From Olsenella sp. An188 (GTDB lineage Bacteria; Actinomycetota; Coriobacteriia; Coriobacteriales; Atopobiaceae), in NCBI RefSeq assembly GCF_002160255.1, contig NZ_NFKF01000002.1, positions 62,001-126,000 of the forward strand: 64,000 bases of DNA, read 5' to 3'. Position 1 is the stretch's first letter. Every line of letters begins with the position of its first letter. The notes below the pieces were generated by a model, which ran no database searches, had not been told where the DNA came from, and saw nothing but the letters and a program-made list of their open reading frames with translations. Below, piece by piece: positions 41,258 to 48,545 of this stretch. A program made the translations under genes and the position numbers.

Positions 41258-44104
41258 TTGGAGGACGCGACCCAGGCGACGCAAGTCGCCGTTCAGCGGC
41301 TCACCGCCGACTCGGTCTTCTCGGCTCTCGGCAGCGCGCCCGGCGGCCTCACCCAGGCCGAGGCGCAGGCGCGCCAGGCCGCTCAGGGCAAGAACCTCAT
41401 CACCACGGAGAAGAAGGGCTCGCCCGTGCTGGCCTTCCTCTCCAACTTCACGCACCTCATGGCCTGCCTGCTCTGGGCGGCCGGCATCATCGCCTTCGTG
41501 GCGGGGCTGCCCGAGCTCGGCGTGGCCGTCTGGCTCGTGAACGTCATCAACGGCTGCTTCAGCTTCTGGCAGGAGTACCGCGCCGGCAAGGCGACCGACG
41601 CCCTCAAGAAGATGCTGCCGTCCTACGCGAGCGTCATCCGCGACGGCCAGGAGCAGCGGATCTTGGCCGAGGACCTCGTCCCCGGCGACGTCATGGTGCT
41701 CGCCGAGGGCGACAAGATCTCCGCCGACGCGCGCGTGGTGCGCGCCTCCGACCTGCAGGTCAACCAGTCCACGCTCACCGGCGAGTCCAACCCCGTCCGC
41801 AAGACCGCCGACGCCGTGCTCGAGGAGGACCTCACGCAGGCCGAGACGCCCAACCTCGTCTTTGCGGGAACCTCGGTCTCGGAGGGCAACGGCCGCGCCG
41901 TGGTCACGCGCATCGGCATGGACACGGAGTTCGGCAAGATCGCCCACCTCACGCAGAACATGGAGGAGTCCGAGAGCCCGCTGCAGCGCCAGCTCAACCG
42001 CACGACCAAGCAGATCACGATCTTTGCCGGCTGCATGGGCCTGCTCTTCTTCCTGCTCGACACCCTCTTCGTAGGCAGCGGCTTCGCGGCGGCGTTCATC
42101 TTCTCGCTCGGCATGGTGGTGGCCTTCATCCCCGAGGGCCTGCTGCCCACGGTGACGCTGTCGCTGGCCATGGCCGTGCAGCGCATGAGCAAGCGCAACG
42201 CCCTGGTCAAGAAGCTCAACTCCGTGGAGACCCTCGGCTCGACCTCGGTCATCTGCACGGACAAGACGGGCACCCTCACGCAGAACGAGATGACCGTCAA
42301 CCACCTCTGGACCGTCAGCCACGAGTACGACCTCACCGGCGTGGGCTACTCGCCCGAGGGGTCGGTTCGCCTCGGCGAGAAGGACGTCGAGGCCGCGGAT
42401 GACGACGACCTGCGCATGCTCGTCATAGGCGGGGCGCTGTGCTCCAACGCCCGCCTCGTCGAGCCCGAGGAGCCGGGCGGGCGCTACACCGTGCTCGGCG
42501 ACCCCACCGAGGCCTGCCTGCTCGTCTCCGCCCAGAAGGCCGGCGTCGACCCCGCGGCGCAGGAGGCCGCCTGGCCGCGCGTGCGCGAGCTACCCTTCGA
42601 GAGCCGCCGCAAGCGCATGACGACGATCCACCAGCTCCCCGAGAGCGTCGACGGCGCGCGTCGCGTGGCCTTCGTCAAGGGCGCCCCGGGCGAGGTCGTG
42701 GCCCTCTCGACGCGCGTGCGCGTGGACGGCGAGGTGGTGCCCATGACCGCGGGGCTGCGCGAGAAGATCATGTCCGCCAACGACGCCTACGCGGCCGACG
42801 GCCTGCGCGTGCTCGCCGTGGCCTACCGCCCCATCAGGCCCGACGACGACACGATCCCGCGCTCCATGAGCGACTACGACCCGGACAACGTCGAGCGCGA
42901 CCTCACGTTCGTGGGGCTCCAGGTCATGCAGGACCCGCCGCGTCCCGAGGTGGCGGCGGCCGTGGCGGAGTGCCGCCGCGCCGGCATCCGCGTCATCATG
43001 ATCACCGGGGACTACGGCCTCACCGCCGTTTCGATCGCGCGCAAGATCGGCATCGTGCAGGGCGCCCACCCCAGGGTCTTCTCGGGCGTGGAGCTCGAGC
43101 GCACGAGCGACGAGGAGCTCAAGGAGGCGCTCGCCGGCGAGGTGGTCTTCGCGCGCATGGCCCCCGAACAGAAGCTGCGCGTGGTCGAGAACCTCCAGCA
43201 GATGGGCGAGATCGTCGCCGTCACCGGCGACGGCGTGAACGACTCCCCCGCCCTCAAGAAGGCCGACATCGGCGTGGCGATGGGCATAACGGGCACCGAC
43301 GTGGCCAAGGAGGCTGCCGACATGGTGCTCACCGACGACAACTTCGCCTCGATCGTCAACGCCATCGAGGAGGGGCGCGCGGTCTACGCCAACATCCGCA
43401 AGTTCATGCTCTACATCCTGAACTCCAACATGCCCGAGGCCGTGCCCTCCGCCGTCTACCTGTTCTCGGGCGGGGCCGTGCCGCTGCCGCTCACCACGAT
43501 GCAGATCCTGACGATCGACCTGGGCACGGACATGCTTCCGGCGCTCGGCCTGGGCTGCGAGGCCCCCGAGGACGACGTCATGGACCGCCCGCCGCGCGAC
43601 CCCTCCGAGCCGCTGCTCACCGGGCGCGTCATGCGCAAGGCCTTCCTCTGGTACGGCCTCATGGGCGCCGTCGTCTCCATGGCGGCGTACCTCTTCGCCC
43701 AGCTCGAGGGCGGCTGGCTGCCGGGGGCGGAGATGTTCGGCGTGGGCGCCGACCTCGACCCGGTCTACGTCCGCGCGACCACGATGTGCCTCGCCGCCAT
43801 CGTCTTCGCCCAGATCGGGCAGGTGCTCAACTGCCGCACCGAGACCGCCTCGGTCTTCTCGCGCGGGCTCCTCTCGAACCGCCAGATCAACGTCGGCATC
43901 GTCTTCGAGGTTATCCTCATAGTGTTCATCACGATCTTCCCGCCGTTCCAGGCCGTCTTCCACACGAGCCCGCTCGGGGTCCTGGACTACGCCTTCCTCT
44001 GCTGCCTGCCGCCGCTCGTGCTCGCGGTCGAGGAGGCCCGCAAGGCCGTGTTTCGCCACGTCAGGAGGCGCCGCGCCGAGCGCGCGGGCGCCGAGGAGAG
44101 GTAG
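41258..44104 (+). CDS. P-type cation ATPase with Na,K-ATPase (P2C)-like signatures
   Basis: 948 residues, TTG start behind GGAAGGGAGG. Actuator-domain NQSTLTGESNPV, phosphorylation site CTDKTGTLTQNEMTVN near residue 335, and VTGDGVNDSPALKKADIGVAMG. Transport helices read IPEGLLPTVTLSLAM (M4), LNSNMPEAVPSAVYLF (M5) and IDLGTDMLPALGLGCE (M6). PEGLL, SNxPE and IDLGTDM are features of Na,K/H,K-ATPases rather than of SERCA-type Ca pumps (PEGLP, NLVTDGLPA). I therefore infer K+ or Na+/K+ transport. No beta-subunit gene is nearby. KdpDE-like and RCK-protein neighbours support monovalent-cation homeostasis. Confidence 0.85.
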   Translation: MEDATQATQVAVQRLTADSVFSALGSAPGGLTQAEAQARQAAQGKNLITTEKKGSPVLAFLSNFTHLMACLLWAAGIIAFVAGLPELGVAVWLVNVINGCFSFWQEYRAGKATDALKKMLPSYASVIRDGQEQRILAEDLVPGDVMVLAEGDKISADARVVRASDLQVNQSTLTGESNPVRKTADAVLEEDLTQAETPNLVFAGTSVSEGNGRAVVTRIGMDTEFGKIAHLTQNMEESESPLQRQLNRTTKQITIFAGCMGLLFFLLDTLFVGSGFAAAFIFSLGMVVAFIPEGLLPTVTLSLAMAVQRMSKRNALVKKLNSVETLGSTSVICTDKTGTLTQNEMTVNHLWTVSHEYDLTGVGYSPEGSVRLGEKDVEAADDDDLRMLVIGGALCSNARLVEPEEPGGRYTVLGDPTEACLLVSAQKAGVDPAAQEAAWPRVRELPFESRRKRMTTIHQLPESVDGARRVAFVKGAPGEVVALSTRVRVDGEVVPMTAGLREKIMSANDAYAADGLRVLAVAYRPIRPDDDTIPRSMSDYDPDNVERDLTFVGLQVMQDPPRPEVAAAVAECRRAGIRVIMITGDYGLTAVSIARKIGIVQGAHPRVFSGVELERTSDEELKEALAGEVVFARMAPEQKLRVVENLQQMGEIVAVTGDGVNDSPALKKADIGVAMGITGTDVAKEAADMVLTDDNFASIVNAIEEGRAVYANIRKFMLYILNSNMPEAVPSAVYLFSGGAVPLPLTTMQILTIDLGTDMLPALGLGCEAPEDDVMDRPPRDPSEPLLTGRVMRKAFLWYGLMGAVVSMAAYLFAQLEGGWLPGAEMFGVGADLDPVYVRATTMCLAAIVFAQIGQVLNCRTETASVFSRGLLSNRQINVGIVFEVILIVFITIFPPFQAVFHTSPLGVLDYAFLCCLPPLVLAVEEARKAVFRHVRRRRAERAGAEER

Positions 44105-44110
44105 GTAGCC

Positions 44111-44764
44111 ATGAACGTCATCGTAGTCGGGGCCGGCCACATGGGCCGCGGCCTGGCCGAGCGGCTCTGCCGCCAGGGCCACGACGTGACCGTCATCGAC
44201 CGCAACCCCGAGAAGCTCGAGGGGCTCGACGAGTCCTTCACCGGCAGGCGCGTGCAGGGCGTGGGGTTTGACCGCGACCTTCTCGCCCGCGCCGGGATAG
44301 CCCGGGCGAGCGCGCTCGTCGCCTGCACCTCGACCGACGAGGCCAACATCGTGATCGCGCGCGTCGCCCGCGGCACCTACCGCGTGCCCCGCGTCATCGC
44401 GCGCCTCTACGACATCTCGAAGGCCGAGGCCTACCGCCGCCTGGGCATCCAGACCATCTCCACCACCGACTGGGGCATCCGCCACGCCTGCGAGCTGCTC
44501 ACCTACCAGGAGCTGGACACCGTCCTCGAGGTGGGCTCCGGCGACGTCCAGCTCGTGCGCACCGACGTGCCCGCGCCGCTCGAGGGGCGCCCCGTCCGCG
44601 AGGTGAGCGCCCTCGGCGAGGTGCAGGTCATGGCGATCTCGCGCAACAACGAGACCTTCATCCCCACCCTGGGCACGCTCCTGGAGCACGGCGACGTGGT
44701 CTACGCCGCGGTCGCCTCGAGCGCCTCGGGGAAGTTCGCGTACATGCTCGGCCAGAGCGAGTAG
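44111..44764 (+). CDS. TrkA/KtrA-type RCK protein 1
   Basis: 217 residues, 6 bp after the ATPase stop with GAGAGGTAGCC before ATG. The NAD-binding RCK_N fold opens VIVVGAGHMGRGLAERLCRQ with an acid at the end of strand 2 (VIDRNPEK). An RCK_C-type domain follows (PLEGRPVREVSALGEVQVMAISR). Such proteins gate TrkH/KtrB K+ channels in response to nucleotides. No TrkH or KtrB gene is in the window, so the partner is elsewhere or is the ATPase next door. Confidence 0.88.
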   Translation: MNVIVVGAGHMGRGLAERLCRQGHDVTVIDRNPEKLEGLDESFTGRRVQGVGFDRDLLARAGIARASALVACTSTDEANIVIARVARGTYRVPRVIARLYDISKAEAYRRLGIQTISTTDWGIRHACELLTYQELDTVLEVGSGDVQLVRTDVPAPLEGRPVREVSALGEVQVMAISRNNETFIPTLGTLLEHGDVVYAAVASSASGKFAYMLGQSE

Positions 44765-44773
44765 GAGGCCACC

Positions 44774-45433
44774 ATGGACATTCTCATCGTCGGCGGCGGG
44801 AAGACGGGCAGCTACCTCGCCACGCTGCTCGCGGAGGACGGCTACCGCCTCCGCATCATCGAGATCCGCAAGGACCTCGTCTGTGGCCTGCGCGCCCAGT
44901 TCGGCGAGAAGGACGTCATCCTCGGCAACGGCGCCGACCCCCTCACCCTCGAGCGCGCCGGGGTCTGGCACGCCGACGTCGTGGTGGCGGCCACGGGATC
45001 GGACGAGGTGAACCTCGTGGTCTCGACGCTCGCCAAGATGGAGTACAACGTGGGCCGCGTGGTCGCGCGCGTCAACGACCCCGTCAACGCCTGGATGTTC
45101 AACGAGGGCATGGGCGTCGACGTGGGCATCAACCAGGCCGACATCCTCGCGCGCTCCGTCCAGGAGGGCCTCGACCTCAAGGACGTGTTCACGATCTTGC
45201 GCCTCGGCAAGGACGACCACGCCGTCGTGCGCGTGGAGGTGCGCAGCGGCTCGCGCGTCGTGGGCGAGGCCCTGCGCGACGTCGAGCTGCCCGGGGAGAC
45301 CATCCTCGTGGCCATCGACCGCGACGGCGACATCATCGTCCCCAAGGGCGACACGCGCTTTGCCGCCGGCGACAAGATCATCGCGTTCACGGACAGCGAG
45401 GGGCGCACGCGCCTGCACCGCGCCTTCGCCTAG
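44774..45433 (+). CDS. TrkA/KtrA-type RCK protein 2
   Basis: 219 residues, 9 bp after the first RCK gene. ILIVGGGKTGSYLATLLAEDG and IIEIRKDL form the nucleotide-binding start; LVVAATGSDEVNLVVSTLAK follows, then an RCK_C segment (VVGEALRDVELPGETILVAI). It is clearly a paralogue of its neighbour, though diverged. Two different RCK subunits in tandem are often found with Trk systems, where they form a heteromeric gating ring. Confidence 0.88.
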   Translation: MDILIVGGGKTGSYLATLLAEDGYRLRIIEIRKDLVCGLRAQFGEKDVILGNGADPLTLERAGVWHADVVVAATGSDEVNLVVSTLAKMEYNVGRVVARVNDPVNAWMFNEGMGVDVGINQADILARSVQEGLDLKDVFTILRLGKDDHAVVRVEVRSGSRVVGEALRDVELPGETILVAIDRDGDIIVPKGDTRFAAGDKIIAFTDSEGRTRLHRAFA

Positions 45434-45478
45434 GTCGTCCCCCGGCCCCCGGCCCTCGCGGGCCGGGGCGCGGCGACG

Positions 45479-46099
45479 CTAGACGAGCAGCTCCTCGAGC
45501 GCGAGCTTGGGCACGTGGTGGGTCCAGGCGCCGGTGAGCGCGTCGCGCTCGCGCCAGTAGGCGAGACCGTGGGAGGTGTCGGCAGGCTCCAGCACCACGG
45601 TCTCGTCCGCGGCGGGCCAGCCCAGGGCGAGAATGACGAGCGGCTCGAGCTCGTCGGCGCGCGCCTCCAGGCCGATCGCCTCCATGAGGTGCGCGTCGAA
45701 GCTCGCCACCATGCAGCAGCCGAGGCCCGCGGCGCGCGCCGCGAGAGCCAGCGTCTGGGCCGCGATGCCCGCGTCCTGGTTGCGGATGGCGCTCTTGCGC
45801 GCGCCCGCGGGCCCGAGCACGCTCACGTAGGCAGTGGGCCGCGCGCCCTCCTCGGGGCCGTCCCAGTCCGCCAGCAGGCCCGCCCAGCGGTGGTGCGAGA
45901 GGACCGCGGCCACCTCGCCCGGCTCCGTGCTCAGGTGAAAGCGCAGCGTCTGGGTGTTGTTGCCCGTGGGCGCCAGGCGCGCCACGCCCACGAGCGCCTC
46001 CAGCAGCTCGCGCGGCACCGGCCGCGCCTCGTCGAAGCGCCGGTACGTCCGCGACGCCGCCACCAGCTCCCGCAGTCGCGCAAACTCGATTGTGTCCAT
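45479..46099 (-). CDS. Nitroreductase-family flavoprotein
   Basis: 206 residues from ATG 46099 (AAGGGAGCGAGC). RTYRRFDEARPVPRELLEALV and RLAPTGNNTQTLRFHLS are the FMN-binding opening of the family; AGIAAQTLALAARAAGLGCCMV and LVILALGWPAADETV complete it. It probably reduces nitro- or quinone-like compounds with NAD(P)H; physiological substrate unknown. Convergent with the RCK gene. Confidence 0.88.
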   Translation of the reverse strand: MDTIEFARLRELVAASRTYRRFDEARPVPRELLEALVGVARLAPTGNNTQTLRFHLSTEPGEVAAVLSHHRWAGLLADWDGPEEGARPTAYVSVLGPAGARKSAIRNQDAGIAAQTLALAARAAGLGCCMVASFDAHLMEAIGLEARADELEPLVILALGWPAADETVVLEPADTSHGLAYWRERDALTGAWTHHVPKLALEELLV

Positions 46100-46123
46100 G
46101 CTCGCTCCCTTCACCGCTGCCGC

Positions 46124-46966
46124 CTACCGCGCCGCCCCCCAAAGCGGGGCGTCGATCAGCCCCAGGCGCACGCAGGCGTTCCAGATGCCGTCGTCGTCCA
46201 CGTGGTCGGTCACGTAGGTCGCCGCGACGCGGGCCTCGGGGTTGCCGTTGCCCATGGCCACCGAGGTGCCCACCACGCCGAACATGTCCACGTCGTTGCC
46301 GCCGTCGCCAAAGGCCACGCACTCGCGCGGGTCCAGCCCCAACGCGTCCATCACCAGGCGCACGCCCACGTCCTTGCCGCCGGCGTCGGGGATGACGTCG
46401 ACGAACAGGTCGCTCCAGCGCGTGATCTTGCAGTGGCTCGTCTCGTCCAGGATCACGTGCTCGCTGCCCGGGGCGAGAAACGCGTTGAGCTGGTAGACCT
46501 CGTGGTCAAGGGCCTGCGCGACGTCGGCGGTCTCGTAGTGGTTGTGCGCGAGCTCGGCCAGGGCGCGCACGCGCTCGTCGATCCTGTTCACGTACATGCG
46601 CTCGCGCTCCATGAACAGGCAGGTGTAGAGCCCGCCCTGGACCTGGCGAACCGTCGTGGCCACGTCGTCGGGGTCGAGCGGGTTGGAGTGGATCGTCTTC
46701 CCGCCCACCTCGACGAGCTGGCCGTTGAAGGTGACGAGGGCGCCAAAGCCCGTGAGGTCCACGAGGTCGAGCAGGTAGCTCGTGCGCCCCGTGGCAAGGA
46801 TCGGCATGACGCCCGCCTCGGCGAGCCGCGCGATCGCCTCGCGCGTGGAGGCCGGCTCGGTGCCGAGCCTGTGGCTGAGCATCGTGCCGTCCACGTCGAA
46901 GAAGGCGGCCCGCACGCGCGCGGGCGTCTTCCAGGGGCCGTCCGTCACCAGGTTCTTCTCGCTCAA
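46124..46966 (-). CDS. Cof-type HAD-superfamily phosphatase
   Basis: 280 residues from a TTG at 46966 preceded by GAGGAGGAGC. AAFFDVDGTMLSHRLG, ILATGRTSYLLDLV and VAFGDGGNDVDMFGVVG are HAD motifs 1, 2 and 4, with the Cof-type cap between. The first codons (SEKNL) contain the GCGAGAAGAACC motif. Substrate unknown; probably a phosphosugar. Confidence 0.87.
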   Translation of the reverse strand: MSEKNLVTDGPWKTPARVRAAFFDVDGTMLSHRLGTEPASTREAIARLAEAGVMPILATGRTSYLLDLVDLTGFGALVTFNGQLVEVGGKTIHSNPLDPDDVATTVRQVQGGLYTCLFMERERMYVNRIDERVRALAELAHNHYETADVAQALDHEVYQLNAFLAPGSEHVILDETSHCKITRWSDLFVDVIPDAGGKDVGVRLVMDALGLDPRECVAFGDGGNDVDMFGVVGTSVAMGNGNPEARVAATYVTDHVDDDGIWNACVRLGLIDAPLWGAAR

Positions 46967-46984
46967 AGCTCCTCCTCAGGCGAA

Positions 46985-47005
46985 GCAAAGGGACAGTCCC
47001 TTTGC
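46985..47005. repeat. GGGAC-N-GTCCC hairpin, copy 1
   Basis: GCAAAGGGAC-A-GTCCCTTTGC is a perfect palindrome around a single A. It is followed by CGTCA-TT-TGACG and by GGGGC-C-GCCCC near 47030. A close relative lies at 51542-51564 after the toxin gene. It sits between the aminotransferase and HAD genes on the minus strand and may act as a terminator, although REP-like repeats of this type occur widely. Confidence 0.55.
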
Positions 47006-47047
47006 GTCATTTGACGATTGACGATACGAAGGGGCCGCCCCCTCGCG

Positions 47048-48208
47048 TCACATGCCCGCCGCGGCGATCGCGGCCACGGCCTCGCGCAGCCGCTCTGGCG
47101 GCATGACGAGCGCCATGCGCACGAAGCCCTCGCCCGAGGGGCCGAAGCTCGCGCCCGGCGTCACGATCACGCCCGAGCGCTCCATGAGCTCGAGCGCAAA
47201 GGCCACCGAGTCGGTGCGCCCGCCCGGGATGCGCGCCCAGACGAACATCGAGCCGTGGGCGTTGGGGCGCTCCCAGCCCGCCTCCACGAGCGCGTCGCAC
47301 AGGGCGTCGCGGCGCTCCTGGTAGAGCAGGCGCTGGCGCTCCACCGCCTCGCGCGGGCCGGTGAGCGCGGCCACCGCGGCGGCCTGCTCGGGGTAGAACA
47401 TGCCGAAGTCGATCTGCGAGCGCAGCTTCCGCGCCGCCGCCACCACGTCCGGGCGGCCCACCAGAAAGGAGAGGCGCGCGCCCGTGACGTTGAAGGACTT
47501 GGAGAGCGAGAGGAACTCCACGCCCACCTCGAGCGCGCCCGGGTAGGCCAGGAAGCTGCCGCCCCTCTCGCCGTCGAAGACGATGTCGGAGTAGGCGTTG
47601 TCGTGGATAACGACGAGGTCGTGCTCGCGCGCGAAGGCGATGACCTCCTCGTAGACCTCCGGCGTGCCCACCGAGCCCACGGGGTTGGCCGGCAGCGAGA
47701 CGATGAGGTAGCGCGCCGCGTCCGCCACGTCGGCCGGGACGTCGGCCAGGTGCGGCAGGAAGCCGTGCTCGGCCGTGAGCCGGTAGTAGGCCGGGCGCGC
47801 GCCGGCGAGCAGCGTGGCGTTCTGAAACACGGGGTAGCACGGGTCGGGCACCAGGGCTACGTCGCCGGGGTCACTCAGAGCGGCGCACACGTGCACGAGG
47901 CCCTCCTGCGTGCCGCGGCAGCTCATCACCATGTCCGGCGTGATGCCGCCCACCCCGTAGCGGTCCTCGTAGTAGGAGCACACGGCGGCGAGAAGCTCGT
48001 CGGTGTCGTGCAGGGAGTAGCGCCAGTTGGCCGGGTCGGCCGCGCTCTGGCGCAGGGCCTCGACCACGTGCGCGGGGGGCTCGAAGTCCGGCGTGCCCAC
48101 CGAGAGGTCGAAGACGCGCCGGCCGGCCGCCTCGAGCTCGCGGCGGCGCGCCCCCAGCGCCGCGAACACCTCGTCGCCAAACAGGTCAAGACGCTGAGAG
48201 AACTCCAT
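47048..48208 (-). CDS. Class I/II pyridoxal-phosphate aminotransferase
   Basis: 386 residues from ATG 48208 (AAGGGGCGACC). LSVGTPDFEPPAHVVEAL, SCRGTQEGLVHVCAALSDPG, VSLPANPVGSVGTPEVY, HDNAYSDIVFDG and the PLP lysine in LSLSKSFNVTGARLSFLVG are all visible. The fold is that of aspartate/LL-diaminopimelate-type aminotransferases; exact substrates cannot be read from sequence. It is divergent from nrdD across a 337-bp regulatory region. Confidence 0.88.
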   Translation of the reverse strand: MEFSQRLDLFGDEVFAALGARRRELEAAGRRVFDLSVGTPDFEPPAHVVEALRQSAADPANWRYSLHDTDELLAAVCSYYEDRYGVGGITPDMVMSCRGTQEGLVHVCAALSDPGDVALVPDPCYPVFQNATLLAGARPAYYRLTAEHGFLPHLADVPADVADAARYLIVSLPANPVGSVGTPEVYEEVIAFAREHDLVVIHDNAYSDIVFDGERGGSFLAYPGALEVGVEFLSLSKSFNVTGARLSFLVGRPDVVAAARKLRSQIDFGMFYPEQAAAVAALTGPREAVERQRLLYQERRDALCDALVEAGWERPNAHGSMFVWARIPGGRTDSVAFALELMERSGVIVTPGASFGPSGEGFVRMALVMPPERLREAVAAIAAAGM

Positions 48209-48422
48209 GGTCGCCCCTTCTCGCCGCATCGTTTCCCCGACAACTCTATCCCAACGCGCGGCGCGAGGGGCGCGGCGGCCCTCGCCGCCACCCGCGCGCC
48301 CGCCCGCGCCGCTCGCGGAAGCGCCCATGGACCCCCCACAAGAATTTGGGGAAATGCTTTTTGGAGACGCATTTTCCCTACCTGCGCGGACATGGGTTAT
48401 CTACAGCACATCATCCGATTGT

Positions 48423-48470
48423 TTACAATATCTAGTGTTTTTCTCGGCCCTAGACCACTACTAGTTGTGC
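48423..48470. promoter_or_regulatory. Tandem NrdR boxes upstream of nrdD
   Basis: TTACAATATCTAGTGT (48423-48438) fits the NrdR consensus acaCwAtATaTwgtgt closely. A weaker second box, CCACTACTAGTTGTGC, starts 32 bp later (48455-48470), the three-turn spacing typical of NrdR sites. They lie 75-120 bp before the nrdD ATG in an AT-rich stretch. A separate hairpin with arms GGGGAAATGC and GCATTTTCCC sits at 48348-48378. No nrdR gene is in the window. Confidence 0.75.
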
Positions 48471-48545
48471 CATAGTAGTTCCCACGCACAAGCTAACGAG
48501 CGGGCGCGCCCACAGCGGCGCGCCCTTTCAGCGAAAGGGCAGGCC

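Noticed and set aside
41258-44104. SERCA-type Ca2+ pump
   Set aside because: M4 reads PEGLL and M6 reads IDLGTDM, as in Na,K-ATPases, rather than PEGLP and NLVTDGLPA; the neighbours are K+-related.
42590-45418. A 942-codon minus-strand open frame opposite the ATPase and RCK genes
   Set aside because: His/Asp/Val/Ala-rich shadow; the plus strand encodes unmistakable P-type ATPase and RCK motifs.
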